The position numbers were made by a program, and so were the translations under genes. 64,000 nt of DNA from Rhizobium etli CFN 42 (GTDB lineage Bacteria > Pseudomonadota > Alphaproteobacteria > Rhizobiales > Rhizobiaceae). The notes beneath the pieces are model-generated. The model did not search any database. It saw only the letters and a list, made by a program, of their open reading frames with translations, and was not told where the DNA came from. Shown in pieces: positions 24,321-33,143 of this stretch. The number at the start of each line of letters is the position of its first letter. The first letter of the stretch is position 1. The stretch lies in assembly GCF_000092045.1 (NCBI RefSeq), contig NC_007761.1, positions 4,101,501 to 4,165,500 on the forward strand, given 5' to 3'.

Positions 24321-24336
24321 CTTACGTAAACGTAAG
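24321..24336. promoter_or_regulatory. Palindromic operator candidate upstream of mdh
   Basis: CTTACGT-AA-ACGTAAG: perfect 7-bp arms with a 2-nt spacer, in an AT-rich stretch between zapE and mdh (stop at 24356, start at 24181). The form is that of a dimeric regulator's binding site. MerR- or GntR-type regulators use sites of this appearance, but I cannot name the protein. Confidence 0.5.
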
Positions 24337-24355
24337 ACATTTTGTCACCGTATAG

Positions 24356-25519
24356 CTACTCGGCGGCGCGTTTATCATGGTGCAGCGCAAGATATTCCGC
24401 GCTCCGCATTTCGAACAGGCGCGATGCCGTACGGTCGAATTCGAAGCCTTCCGTGCCCCTGCGATGAACGAGCAGCTCCTCCGGCATCGCCGCCGCAGAT
24501 ATATAAAGCCGCACGGCCTGATCGTAGAGCGTATCGACCAGAATGATGAAACGCTTGATCTGGTTCCGTTTCTCCGGCCCGAGCAAGGGAACGTGATCGA
24601 GAAAGATCGTATCGAAGCGTTCGGCGATGGCGAGGAAATCGGCCGCTCCATGCGGCTTCTCGCACAGATCGGCGAAGGAGAACCGGGCCATGCGGTCGGC
24701 GGCAAGCGGCACGTGGATGGATCGCCCCTTCATCGGGATGTCGAGCGGCTGCGCCTTGCGCCCATGCAGCGCCTGCGTCCAGGATGCCTCCATCGCCATA
24801 TCGTTATGTTCGTTGATCGGAACGAGATAGACGGGCTGGCTGTTCAGCTTCTCCATCCGGTAATCGGTCGGCGAATCCAGTGTGACGATATCGACATGCT
24901 GTTTCAGCAGAGCGACGAAGGGCAGAAACAGGCCGCGATTGAGACCGTCCCTGTAGAGACTGTCGGGCTCTACATTCGACGTTGCGACTAGCACGCATCC
25001 TCGCGCAAAGAGCTCGGAAAACAGCCGTGACAGGATCATCGCATCGGCGATGTCGGTGACGGTGAACTCATCGAAGCAGAGCAGTTCCGCTTCCTCGTAA
25101 AGCGCTGCGGCAACCGGCGGCATCGGATCGGCTTGCTTCGTCTCGCCGTTCTTGAGCTTCAGCCGGTGCGCGGCGATGCGATTGTGAACGTCGGCCATGA
25201 ATTCGTGAAAATGCGCCCGCCGCTTTTTCCTGCACGGCGCCATCGAGAAGAACATGTCCATCAGCATGGTCTTGCCGCGCCCGACGCTGCCATGAATATA
25301 GAGCCCCTTGATGCCGCCGGCGGCCTTCTTCTTTGAGGCAAACAGCCAACCGAGCGCGCTCGATTTCGCCGCCGGTCGTTGCTGCTTCAAACCAGCGAGC
25401 ACCCGATCCAGGCTTTTGGCCACTTCCATCTGGGCTGAATCAACTTGCAAGGCACCGGAAAGCGTCAGCGTTTTAAGCTGTTCGCAGACGCTGAGCGCAT
25501 AATCTGGCATTGGCTGCAT
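24356..25519 (-). CDS. zapE: Cell division protein ZapE (AFG1-like ATPase)
   Basis: AAA-type ATPase related to mitochondrial AFG1/LACE1; in E. coli ZapE associates with the Z ring. 387 residues. Walker A GSVGRGKTML follows GLYIHG, Walker B is LLCFDEFTVTD, and ATSNVEPDSLYRDGLNR is the sensor region. Two ATGs near the start (25519 and 25510) cannot be told apart. It precedes mdh with a 174-nt gap and follows omp19 by 64 nt. Confidence 0.93.
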   Translation of the reverse strand: MQPMPDYALSVCEQLKTLTLSGALQVDSAQMEVAKSLDRVLAGLKQQRPAAKSSALGWLFASKKKAAGGIKGLYIHGSVGRGKTMLMDMFFSMAPCRKKRRAHFHEFMADVHNRIAAHRLKLKNGETKQADPMPPVAAALYEEAELLCFDEFTVTDIADAMILSRLFSELFARGCVLVATSNVEPDSLYRDGLNRGLFLPFVALLKQHVDIVTLDSPTDYRMEKLNSQPVYLVPINEHNDMAMEASWTQALHGRKAQPLDIPMKGRSIHVPLAADRMARFSFADLCEKPHGAADFLAIAERFDTIFLDHVPLLGPEKRNQIKRFIILVDTLYDQAVRLYISAAAMPEELLVHRRGTEGFEFDRTASRLFEMRSAEYLALHHDKRAAE

Positions 25520-25583
25520 GAGGGCATGTCCGCCTGTCAGTCATCGGCGGGGCGCCGCCGGATCGGTTACAGCACCGGTTCCC

Positions 25584-26099
25584 TTACCGACTGAGGCTGA
25601 TCGGCTGACCTGTATTCGTCTGGCCCTGGAAGCGATTGTCGGCCGTCTTGTAGACGCTGCCGATCGCGTTGCCCGAGCGGTCCTTGAGCAGAACCTGCTT
25701 GCCAGCGACCTCCCAGGAACCCATCGCCGTCAGCTCGCCGACGCAGCCGCGCGTACCGCCGCGCGAACCGCTGCCGAGATTGGTGAGCGTCAGGAACATG
25801 TCGCAGCTGCCGTTGACGCGCCAGCTTCCGACCATCGATTCCTTCGTGACGTCGAGCGCATTCGCGGCAACAGCCGGCTGCGCACCCGGCATCGAGGAAG
25901 CCGACGCCGGCGCGGCCGGGAACTGCGAGCTGCCGCTCGGGGGCGGAAGCTGCCCGCCTTGCACGGAAGGAACTGGCTGCGCCGTCAGTGGCGCCGGCGC
26001 GGCACTGGGAGAGTTGGAGCTGTAATCATATGCCGTACGCTGACAACCGGCTAGCGCGAGAGTCACTACCAAACCTGTCATCGCATATCGCAACTGCAT
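25584..26099 (-). CDS. omp19: Outer membrane lipoprotein Omp19, AprI/Inh protease-inhibitor family
   Basis: 171-residue lipoprotein. Signal peptide ends in the lipobox LALAGC; a Pro/Ala/Ser-rich linker (about 25-80) leads to a C-terminal Inh-type beta-barrel domain ([18 protein letters not shown], then a second cysteine in GTRGCVGEL). Brucella Omp19 has the same layout and inhibits host proteases. Three ATGs follow one another at 26105, 26102 and 26099; AGGAG is spaced best (7 nt) for the last, so I start there. Confidence 0.88.
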   Translation of the reverse strand: MQLRYAMTGLVVTLALAGCQRTAYDYSSNSPSAAPAPLTAQPVPSVQGGQLPPPSGSSQFPAAPASASSMPGAQPAVAANALDVTKESMVGSWRVNGSCDMFLTLTNLGSGSRGGTRGCVGELTAMGSWEVAGKQVLLKDRSGNAIGSVYKTADNRFQGQTNTGQPISLSR

Positions 26100-26407
26100 C
26101 ATCATACTCCTGAATTCGGCTGTCGCCGCAGAGAAAAGGGCGTGAGACAAGTTCGATTACCGTAATTCGCTTTGGTTAATCAAGTCGGACTGCATAAATT
26201 GCCCGTGACAACACCCAATCGAAAAACGATACAGTTCAACTGTCCCGCTGCAAAACTTCCTGCACATAGAATTTGTCAGCAAGGTGTTGTGCGGTTCATC
26301 TCGGCAAGGATCCCTGCCGAACTCCCGCAATGTCCTGAAAAGATCGTACCGCAGCCGCGACGGCTTCGGATCGAAGCCGTCCATCGCATGATCGGCATGC
26401 GCGCCGG
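26100..26407. other. Gene-free stretch between omp19 and sdhB
   Basis: 308 bases with no convincing gene. It holds the presumed omp19 promoter, the sdh 3' hairpin (26359-26381) and a second imperfect palindrome around a GGATCC (26302-26319, CGGCA arms). No -35/-10 pair stands out. Confidence 0.5.
26359..26381 (-). terminator. Hairpin downstream of sdhB
   Basis: Perfect 10-bp stem GACGGCTTCG / CGAAGCCGTC with a 3-nt loop, 27 nt after the sdhB stop. A TCTTTTC lies only 12 nt further on the minus strand, so the terminator call is moderate; it may instead protect the sdh mRNA 3' end. Confidence 0.5.
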
Positions 26408-27187
26408 TCAAACCCGGCGCTCGACCATCATCTTCTTGATCTCGGCGATCGCCTTGGCCGGATTGAGGCCCTTTGGGCAGGTCTGCGCGCAGTTCATGAT
26501 CGTATGGCAGCGGTAGAGGCGGAACGGGTCCTCGAGATTGTCGAGACGTTCGCCGGTCGCCTCGTCTCTGGAATCGATCAGCCAACGATAGGCCTGCAGC
26601 AGAACGGCCGGACCAAGATAACGGTCGCCGTTCCACCAGTAGCTCGGACAGGAGGTCGAGCAACAGGCGCAAAGGATACATTCATAAAGACCGTCGAGCT
26701 TCTGCCGGTCCTCATGGCTCTGCTTCCATTCCTTGGCCGGCGTCGGCGACACCGTCTTCAGCCAAGGCTCGATCGAGCGATGCTGGGCGTAGAAATTACT
26801 GAGATCGGGCACCAGGTCCTTTACGACGGGCAGATGCGGCAGCGGATAGATCTTCACCGCGCCGGTGATATCGTCGAGGCCCTTGGTGCAGGCAAGCGTG
26901 TTGGTGCCGTCGATGTTCATCGCGCAGGAGCCGCAGATGCCTTCACGACAGGAACGGCGCAGCGTCAGCGTCGGGTCGATCTTGTTCTTGATGTAGAGCA
27001 GGCCGTCGAGCACCATCGGGCCGCAATCGTCGACATCGATGTAGAAGGTGTCGATCGACGGATTCTGGCCGTCATCGGGGCTCCAGCGGTAGACGCGGAA
27101 TTCGCGCGTGTTGGTCGCACCGGCCGGCTTCGGCCAGACCTTGCCTTCGCGCATCTGCGAGTTTTTGGGGAGAGCGAGTTCAACCAT
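26408..27187 (-). CDS. sdhB: Succinate dehydrogenase iron-sulfur subunit
   Basis: Electron-transfer subunit of complex II. 259 residues with the three clusters in order: [2Fe-2S] in [16 protein letters not shown], [4Fe-4S] in [12 protein letters not shown] and [3Fe-4S] in [17 protein letters not shown]. Last gene of sdhCDAB, 18 nt after sdhA. Confidence 0.98.
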   Translation of the reverse strand: MVELALPKNSQMREGKVWPKPAGATNTREFRVYRWSPDDGQNPSIDTFYIDVDDCGPMVLDGLLYIKNKIDPTLTLRRSCREGICGSCAMNIDGTNTLACTKGLDDITGAVKIYPLPHLPVVKDLVPDLSNFYAQHRSIEPWLKTVSPTPAKEWKQSHEDRQKLDGLYECILCACCSTSCPSYWWNGDRYLGPAVLLQAYRWLIDSRDEATGERLDNLEDPFRLYRCHTIMNCAQTCPKGLNPAKAIAEIKKMMVERRV

Positions 27188-27205
27188 GCCAGGTTCCTCT
27201 TGAGA

Positions 27206-29047
27206 TCAGTAGACGCGAGCTTTTGGCTCGATCTTGTGCGGATCGATGCCCTCGGCGATCAGCTCGGTGTGAACCGGCCGGTAATCGAGCTTGACGTCGC
27301 CTGCCTCGTTAACCCAGGCAAGCGTATGCTTGCGCCAGTTGACGTCGTCGCGGCCGGCGAATGCGCCCTCGGTATAATCCTCGCGGGCATGCGAACCGCG
27401 GCTCTCTTTGCGGGCCTCGGCGCCGTAGATCGTCGTGATGGCGTTGGCCATCAGGTTCTGCAGCTCCAGCGTTTCCACCAGATCCGAGTTCCAGACCATC
27501 GATCGGTCCGTGACCTTGATGTCGCGCATTTCCTGCCAGATCGCCGAAATGCGCCGGCAACCGGATTCCAGCGATTCCTGCGTGCGGAAGACGGCGGCGT
27601 CTTCCTGCATGGCGCGCTGCATCTTCTCGCGCAGGTCAGCCGTCGGCGTGCCGCCGCTGGCGTGGCGCAGACCGTCGAAGCGGTCCATGATCTTGTCGCA
27701 GGCCGCAACATTGAGATGCGGGATCGGCGCTGCGCGGTCGATCACCTCGCCGGCACGGATCGCAGCGGCGCGGCCGAAGACCACGAGGTCGATCAGCGAG
27801 TTTGAGCCGAGGCGGTTGGCGCCGTGCACCGAGGCGCAGCCGGCTTCACCCACAGCCATAAGGCCGGGAATGATCCGCTCCGGATTGGCACCGTCGGCGT
27901 TCAGCACCTCGCCCCAATAATTGGTGGGAATGCCGCCCATATTGTAATGAACGGTCGGCAGAACCGGGATCGGCTCGCGCGTGACGTCGACGCCGGCGAA
28001 GATCTTGGCGCTCTCGGAAATCCCCGGCAGGCGCTCATGCAGCACGGCCGGATCGAGATGGTCGAGATGCAGGAAGATGTGGTCCTTGTTCTTGCCGACG
28101 CCCCGGCCTTCGCGGATCTCAAGCGTCATACAGCGCGAAACGACATCGCGCGAGGCAAGATCCTTGGCCGAAGGCGCATAACGCTCCATGAAGCGCTCGC
28201 CCTCGGAGTTGACGAGGTAGCCACCTTCGCCGCGCGCGCCTTCGGTGATCAGACAGCCCGAACCGTAGATGCCGGTCGGGTGGAACTGGACGAATTCCAT
28301 GTCCTGCAGCGGCAGGCCGGCGCGCGCCACCATGCCGCCGCCGTCGCCGGTGCAGGTATGGGCTGAGGTCGCCGAGAAATAGGCACGGCCGTAGCCGCCG
28401 GTCGCCAGCACCACCATCTTGGCGGCGAAACGATGGATCGTACCGTCATCGAGGCACCAGGCGACGACACCGGTGCAGCGGCTGCCGTCCTCAGACATGA
28501 TCAGGTCGAGCGCGAAATATTCGATGAAGAATTCGGCGTTATTGCGCAGCGACTGGCCGTAGAGCGTATGCAGGATGGCATGGCCGGTGCGGTCGGCAAC
28601 GGCGCAGGTGCGCTGCACCGGCGGACCTTCGCCGTAATTCTGCATGTGGCCGCCGAAAGGGCGCTGGTAGATCTTGCCTTCCTCGTTACGCGAGAACGGC
28701 ACGCCGTAATGCTCGAGCTCATAGACTGCCTTCGGCGCTTCCATGGTCAGATACTGCATGGCGTCGACGTCGCCGAGCCAGTCGGAACCCTTGACGGTAT
28801 CATAGAGATGCCACTGCCAGCTATCCGGCGTCATGTTGCGCAGCGAGGCGGCGATGCCGCCCTGGGCAGCAACCGTATGCGACCGGGTCGGGAAAACCTT
28901 GGTGATGCAGGCGGTGCGGAAACCCTGCTCGGCCATACCGAGCGTCGCGCGCAAGCCCGCGCCGCCGGCGCCGACGACGATCACGTCATAGGAGTGATCG
29001 ACATATTTGTAGGCCTTGCCATTCTGAACGGGTGAAGTCGGTGCCAT
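27206..29047 (-). CDS. sdhA: Succinate dehydrogenase flavoprotein subunit
   Basis: Oxidises succinate to fumarate with covalently bound FAD. 613 residues. FAD-binding [17 protein letters not shown], the covalent-FAD histidine in [12 protein letters not shown], and the active-site segment [19 protein letters not shown] are intact. It starts 7 nt after sdhD. Confidence 0.98.
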   Translation of the reverse strand: MAPTSPVQNGKAYKYVDHSYDVIVVGAGGAGLRATLGMAEQGFRTACITKVFPTRSHTVAAQGGIAASLRNMTPDSWQWHLYDTVKGSDWLGDVDAMQYLTMEAPKAVYELEHYGVPFSRNEEGKIYQRPFGGHMQNYGEGPPVQRTCAVADRTGHAILHTLYGQSLRNNAEFFIEYFALDLIMSEDGSRCTGVVAWCLDDGTIHRFAAKMVVLATGGYGRAYFSATSAHTCTGDGGGMVARAGLPLQDMEFVQFHPTGIYGSGCLITEGARGEGGYLVNSEGERFMERYAPSAKDLASRDVVSRCMTLEIREGRGVGKNKDHIFLHLDHLDPAVLHERLPGISESAKIFAGVDVTREPIPVLPTVHYNMGGIPTNYWGEVLNADGANPERIIPGLMAVGEAGCASVHGANRLGSNSLIDLVVFGRAAAIRAGEVIDRAAPIPHLNVAACDKIMDRFDGLRHASGGTPTADLREKMQRAMQEDAAVFRTQESLESGCRRISAIWQEMRDIKVTDRSMVWNSDLVETLELQNLMANAITTIYGAEARKESRGSHAREDYTEGAFAGRDDVNWRKHTLAWVNEAGDVKLDYRPVHTELIAEGIDPHKIEPKARVY

Positions 29048-29054
29048 AGCGAGC

Positions 29055-29435
29055 TTATCCTACGAATGCGATTTTCAGAATGGAGAAGAGACAGAGGCTG
29101 GCGATCACGATCGCGAAGAACGTGTTCAGCATCAAGAGAGCGATCTTGCCGAACTCGCCATGCACGTAGTCCTCGATGATGACCTGCATGCCGAGCTTCA
29201 TGTGGATGACGCCTGAGATCACCATCAGCCCCATGACCACGGCGACGAAAGGGTTGGACAGCGCGCGGACGACATCCGCATAGGGCGCGCCGGCATAGGC
29301 GATCATGAAGATGACGAAGAACAGGATCAACGGAATGTTCGAGACGGCGGTCAGCCGCTGACGCCAGAAATGGCTCGTGCCTTCCTTGGCGGAGCCGAGC
29401 CCGCGAACCTTGCCGAGGGGGGTGCGCATATCCAT
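29055..29435 (-). CDS. sdhD: Succinate dehydrogenase membrane anchor subunit
   Basis: 126 residues with three membrane helices (about 35-55, 63-84 and 98-122). [20 protein letters not shown] matches the conserved heme/quinone region of SdhD, the histidine being the likely heme b ligand. 10 nt after sdhC. Confidence 0.95.
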   Translation of the reverse strand: MDMRTPLGKVRGLGSAKEGTSHFWRQRLTAVSNIPLILFFVIFMIAYAGAPYADVVRALSNPFVAVVMGLMVISGVIHMKLGMQVIIEDYVHGEFGKIALLMLNTFFAIVIASLCLFSILKIAFVG

Positions 29436-29445
29436 GAGAGGACCT

Positions 29446-29841
29446 TCAGAAGCGAATGAGGAAGCCGATCACCCAGACCAGTACGGTCAGACAGAGCGAC
29501 CCGATGATGTTGGCGATGGCGAGCTTGGTCGAGACTTCCTTCTCGAAGCCATAACCGAGATCCCACATGAGATGGCGGAAGCCGCCGAGCATGTGGTGCA
29601 GCAATGCCCAGGTATAACCGAGCAGCACGAGCTTGCCGAGAAGGCTGCCGAGCACCCAGTTGGCCCAATCATAGGACGCTTGGCCGCTTGCCGCCGCAAT
29701 CAGCCACCAGGCGACGAGCAGCGTGCCGACGTAGAGCGCACCGCCGGTAATGCGGTGAACGATGGACATAACCATGGTGGGAATAAGTTTATAGACTTGC
29801 AAATGCGGCGACAGGGGCCGGTTATTTGTCACGTTCGCCAT
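29446..29841 (-). CDS. sdhC: Succinate dehydrogenase cytochrome b556 subunit
   Basis: 131 residues from the ATG at 29841 ([18 protein letters not shown]); fifteen upstream codons are open but lack family similarity. [20 protein letters not shown] and [15 protein letters not shown] are the signatures; the last holds the heme-ligating histidine. First gene of sdhCDAB. Confidence 0.96.
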   Translation of the reverse strand: MANVTNNRPLSPHLQVYKLIPTMVMSIVHRITGGALYVGTLLVAWWLIAAASGQASYDWANWVLGSLLGKLVLLGYTWALLHHMLGGFRHLMWDLGYGFEKEVSTKLAIANIIGSLCLTVLVWVIGFLIRF

Positions 29842-30040
29842 CAGAACCTCGCGGCGGCTTCTCTGCGCTCCCGGATTTCGGAGCATGCTCAGTCAACTAC
29901 ACGAATGACAAAATTCTCTGTGTGCGTTGCATCAATTGCGACGTTTACTCACCGGAAAGCCCGACGACAAGCACAATCGCTGTCAGCTTATAATTTAATC
30001 GATTCGGGTTACCGCGAAGTTTGCGGTCGACACAAGCTCC

Positions 30041-30125
30041 AGAAAAGCTGCGAAGCGGTTTTCCGCCCGGAATTGCGTAAGAACAAAAGGTTAGAGCCGT
30101 TCTGCGCTTCGGCGAGAAGCGGAAC
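30041..30125. repeat. Degenerate copy of a dispersed rhizobial intergenic repeat
   Basis: The run of elements AAAAGCTGCGAAGCGGTTTTC, CCGGAATTGCGTAAGAACAA and GGTTAGAGC, then an imperfect hairpin at 30099-30125 (GCTTC/GAAGC core, 5-nt loop, bulged outer stem), matches from memory a palindromic element scattered through Rhizobium and Agrobacterium intergenic regions. Only one copy is seen in this window, so the repeat nature cannot be proved here. Confidence 0.5.
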
Positions 30126-30215
30126 CGCCCCAACGAAACTGGTCTTTTCGGCTCAATATTCATGCCGTTCTTCCCAGGCACATGGACAAGCTGCGGCTTT
30201 TGGCGCAATCTGGCA

Positions 30216-30231
30216 TTAACGATTTGTTAAC
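30216..30231 (+). promoter_or_regulatory. CtrA-type site TTAA-N7-TTAAC
   Basis: TTAACGATTTGTTAAC, an exact match to the full CtrA consensus, 28 nt before the ATG of the secreted-protein gene at 30259. It closely resembles the site at 47727. Confidence 0.55.
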
Positions 30232-30258
30232 GATCGGGAATTCCGGAGGCCGGCATCC

Positions 30259-30765
30259 ATGTTTCGCAGTCTGTCTGCAGTCGCCCTGCTTGCGCTCGCC
30301 GCGCTTGTCGCCTTGCCTGCCGCAGCCGGCGAGCGCCGTCTCGATAATCGCTTCGCCGATCATCGATTTCTTGGCCATCGCCATACCTTGCACAGCGGAT
30401 TGCTTCTCGGCCAACGTCTCGGCTGGCGCGATCGCGGCATCCGTTTCGACAGCGCCTTTGTTCGCCGACACGGCAGGGAGCGGATGCCGTTCCTGAAGCA
30501 GTTTTCGTCCCCCGCGACAAATCGCGTCGCCCGCAGCAGCCTGGTCATCTTCGCGCCCCAGCCGCCGGGTGTCGACATCGGCGACACCTATGCCGGCTCT
30601 TACGCCTATCAGATCGATGGCGGGACCTATGTCGGCGGCAACGGCTACGGGTATTATCCGGCCGCACGGCTCGCGCCCCAGGCGCCGAAAGCGAAGGTCA
30701 TCGACGTGGCTGTCCAGGACGATCCCTGCAGCTATGAGGCCAATGTCTGCGTGATCCGGCCCTAA
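30259..30765 (+). CDS. Uncharacterised secreted protein, His/Arg-rich
   Basis: 168 residues, family not recognised. Signal peptide MFRSLSAVALLALAALVALPAAAG; the mature part begins with an Arg/His-rich stretch (ERRLDNRFADHRFLGHRHTLH), then a Gly/Tyr-rich segment (GGTYVGGNGYGYYP), and ends with a cysteine pair (DDPCSYEANVCVIRP) likely to form a disulfide. GGAGG lies 9 nt before the ATG. A CtrA-type site stands just upstream. Its last 4 nt overlap the end of the convergent methyltransferase gene. Confidence 0.8.
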   Translation: MFRSLSAVALLALAALVALPAAAGERRLDNRFADHRFLGHRHTLHSGLLLGQRLGWRDRGIRFDSAFVRRHGRERMPFLKQFSSPATNRVARSSLVIFAPQPPGVDIGDTYAGSYAYQIDGGTYVGGNGYGYYPAARLAPQAPKAKVIDVAVQDDPCSYEANVCVIRP

Positions 30766-31415
30766 GACCTTAAGCCGAAGCGCCAGACCGTCGTCTTCTT
30801 GATTTCGCTGTCCTCCAGCGCCCGCGTCACCGGCACTTGATAGGCAGCACAGAATTCCAGCTGATCCCGTGGCAGATAGCTTCTTCCGGGATCGCCGACC
30901 ACAACCAGTATGCCTTGCCCTGTCAGCCTCGTCAGCCAGGGAACGAGCGCATCGGCGAAGGCACGGTCGTAAAAGACGTCGCCGGCAAGCACGATATCGG
31001 CGTCGATATCCTGTCCGATCAGATCGGCGCCGATAAATCCGAGAAAAACGCCGTTGGCCTTGGCATTCAGCCGGATCGCCGTCTCCGCCCAGGGATCGAT
31101 ATCGGCGGCCGTCACCTCACGCGCACCGGCCATCATCGCGGCAATGCCGACGAGGCCGGAGCCGCTGGCAAAATCCAGCACGCGCTTGCCGCGCACCATC
31201 TCCGGCTGATCGAGGATGTAGCGCGCCAGCCCCTGCCCGCCCGCCCAGGCAAAAGCCCAGAAGGGCGGCGGCAGGCCGATCGCTTCCAGCTCCTCCTCCG
31301 TCTTCAGCCAGAGCTCATGCGCCTCGCTCGCCAGATAGAGCGAAATCTCCGGCACATGCGGCGGCGCCATCAGACTGGTATTGCCGCAAATGAAGGCTTC
31401 CGGATCGGTCTTCAA
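30762..31415 (-). CDS. Class I SAM methyltransferase, ETF-beta lysine methyltransferase type
   Basis: 217-residue methyltransferase of the METTL20/ETFBKMT group. SAM site VLDFASGSGLVGIAAMMAG, preceded by FWAFAWAGGQGLARYI, with the substrate-side GDVFYDR and late GDPGRSYLPR motifs that I associate with this group. Human METTL20 and its Agrobacterium homologue methylate the beta subunit of electron-transfer flavoprotein, so ETF-beta is the likely substrate. Last gene of the tsaD operon, 6 nt after the EVE gene. Confidence 0.82.
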   Translation of the reverse strand: MKTDPEAFICGNTSLMAPPHVPEISLYLASEAHELWLKTEEELEAIGLPPPFWAFAWAGGQGLARYILDQPEMVRGKRVLDFASGSGLVGIAAMMAGAREVTAADIDPWAETAIRLNAKANGVFLGFIGADLIGQDIDADIVLAGDVFYDRAFADALVPWLTRLTGQGILVVVGDPGRSYLPRDQLEFCAAYQVPVTRALEDSEIKKTTVWRFGLRS

Positions 31416-31421
31416 AGGTCG

Positions 31422-31853
31422 TCAGCGCGGCGGATTGTCTAGCCCGCCCATGCGGCAGACTTCAGCCCATTCGTCATCCGTCACCGGCTGCACGGAAAGG
31501 CGCATGGAAGTGACGAGCGACATCTTGGCGAGCTTCGCATTTGCCTTGACGTCCTTCAACGTCACCGGCTTCGGCATGTCCATGACGGCGCGGATATCGA
31601 CGCAATCCCACTTCGGATCGCCCTTGGCGGTGGAGTCCGGATGCGACAGCGCTGCGACTTCGACGATGCCGACGATCTCCAGCCCGTCATTGGAATGGTA
31701 GAAGAACCCTTTTTCGCCGACCTGCATTGCCCGCATGTTGTTGCGCGCCAGATAGTTGCGCACCCCGGTCCATTCCGTACCCTTGTCGCCGGCGGCCTTC
31801 TGCTGCTCCCAGGACCAGGAGGCGGGTTCGGATTTATAGAGCCAATGCGCCAT
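31422..31853 (-). CDS. EVE domain protein
   Basis: 143-residue single EVE domain (PUA-like/YTH relatives that bind modified bases in RNA or DNA). MAHWLYKSEPASWSWEQQ, TEWTGVRNYLARNNMRAM and GEKGFFYHSN are the signatures. A GTG two codons upstream (31859) overlaps the yciI stop as GTGA and is an alternative start. Precise ligand unknown. Confidence 0.9.
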   Translation of the reverse strand: MAHWLYKSEPASWSWEQQKAAGDKGTEWTGVRNYLARNNMRAMQVGEKGFFYHSNDGLEIVGIVEVAALSHPDSTAKGDPKWDCVDIRAVMDMPKPVTLKDVKANAKLAKMSLVTSMRLSVQPVTDDEWAEVCRMGGLDNPPR

Positions 31854-31855
31854 GC

Positions 31856-32149
31856 TCACGCCTCCGGCTTGTTGAAGACCCAGTTGAAGGGCTTGATGTC
31901 GACGCTTTCGAACAAACCGGCTACGGCGTAAGGGTCGGCATCGGCGAGCGCCTTTGCCTCTTGTGCCGTCTCCGCCTTGACGAGCACCAGACTGCCGCAG
32001 GCTTTGCCCTCGTCGTCAAGGAAAGGGCCGGCCATGGAGAGCTTGCCTTCGGCATTGAGCTTGTCGAGATAGGCAAGATGCGTCGGCCGCGTCTCTATGC
32101 GGACGTTCAGATGTCCCGGCTTGTCCTTGCAGAGCAGGGCGAAAAGCAT
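31856..32149 (-). CDS. YciI family protein
   Basis: 97-residue YciI-like dimeric alpha-beta barrel protein. The conserved His is in RPTHLAYLDKL, followed by GPFLDDEGKACGSLVLVKA and the acidic LADADPYAVAGLF, where the aspartate of the putative His-Asp pair lies. Biochemical role unknown. It lies 10 nt after gpsA and is directly followed by the EVE gene. Confidence 0.92.
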   Translation of the reverse strand: MLFALLCKDKPGHLNVRIETRPTHLAYLDKLNAEGKLSMAGPFLDDEGKACGSLVLVKAETAQEAKALADADPYAVAGLFESVDIKPFNWVFNKPEA

Positions 32150-32159
32150 GTCTATTCTC

Positions 32160-33143
32160 CTATTCGGTGGTGATTGGACGCGTCATCAACTGCTCGATGG
32201 CGTCCGATATATCGAGCCTGCCGTCGATGATGGCGGAAACGGCATCGGTGATCGGCATGCTGATCGAAAGCTCCGCAGCAAGCCGGGAGGCGACGGAAGC
32301 GGCAAACGCACCCTCCACCAGCGCGCCGTGCGCGGGATCGGTCTTTTCGCCGCGCCCGAGCGCAATGCCGAAACGCAGGTTTCGCGATTGATGGCTCGTC
32401 GCCGTCAGCACCAGGTCGCCGAGACCGGAAAGTCCGCGCACCGTGTCGGCCTGACCGCCTTTGGCCACGACGAAACGCGACATTTCCGCGAGGCCACGGG
32501 CAATCAATGCCGCACGAGCGGATTCGCCGATGCCGCGGCCTTCGACGATGCCGCAGGCGATCGCCAGCACATTCTTGAGCGCGCCGCCGAGCTGCACCCC
32601 GATGCGGTCGGTGGAGGCATAGAGCCGGAAGGTCCGCCCGGAGATCGCCTGAGCGAGCCGCTCGGCCGTCTCCATGCCATCAGCCGCAATCGCCATCGCC
32701 GTCGGCAACCCTTTGGCGATATCGGCGGCAAATCCCGGACCGGAGAGAACCGCGACCGGATGATCCGGCAGTTCCCGCTCCAGCATGTCGGTCAAAAGAT
32801 TGCCGGTTGTCCGCTCGATGCCCTTGGCGCAGGTGACGACGACGGCATCCTTCGACAGATAGAGACCATATTGCCGCACCGCATCGGCCTGCGCCTGCGA
32901 GGGCATCGCAAAAAGCACGATGGAGGCGCCGGCGACCGCCTCCGCCTCGGCGGAGAATTCAAGCGATTCCGGCAGGACAATGCCGGGCAGCACGGCATCA
33001 TGCAGCCGTTCGCTCTTCAGATCGGCCATCAGCGATGGGTTGCGTCCAACGAGCGTCACGGCGCTGCGACCGGCAAGGGCGATGACGGCGGCAAGCGCGG
33101 TCCCGAAAGCGCCCGATCCGATGACGGCGATCTTTTCGCTCAT
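32160..33143 (-). CDS. gpsA: NAD(P)H-dependent glycerol-3-phosphate dehydrogenase
   Basis: Makes sn-glycerol 3-phosphate for phospholipid synthesis from dihydroxyacetone phosphate. 327 residues. Rossmann motif [26 protein letters not shown], and the catalytic lysine in [13 protein letters not shown]. Its start overlaps the tsaD stop by 4 nt, a coupling of tRNA modification and lipid synthesis genes common in rhizobia. Confidence 0.96.
   Translation of the reverse strand: MSEKIAVIGSGAFGTALAAVIALAGRSAVTLVGRNPSLMADLKSERLHDAVLPGIVLPESLEFSAEAEAVAGASIVLFAMPSQAQADAVRQYGLYLSKDAVVVTCAKGIERTTGNLLTDMLERELPDHPVAVLSGPGFAADIAKGLPTAMAIAADGMETAERLAQAISGRTFRLYASTDRIGVQLGGALKNVLAIACGIVEGRGIGESARAALIARGLAEMSRFVVAKGGQADTVRGLSGLGDLVLTATSHQSRNLRFGIALGRGEKTDPAHGALVEGAFAASVASRLAAELSISMPITDAVSAIIDGRLDISDAIEQLMTRPITTE

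Larger units (their letters stand above)
29842..30258. other. Gene-free divergent region between sdhC and a secreted-protein gene
   Basis: 417 bases without a credible gene. It must contain the sdhCDAB promoter (near 29850-29960, minus) and the promoter of the gene at 30259 (plus). Between them lies a decayed dispersed repeat (30041-30125). A TTAA-N7-TTAAC site is at 30216-30231. I cannot place exact promoter boxes. Confidence 0.6.

Noticed and set aside
26504..27805. 433-codon frame antisense to sdhB and sdhA
   Set aside because: Crosses the boundary of two real genes; composition is antisense-like.
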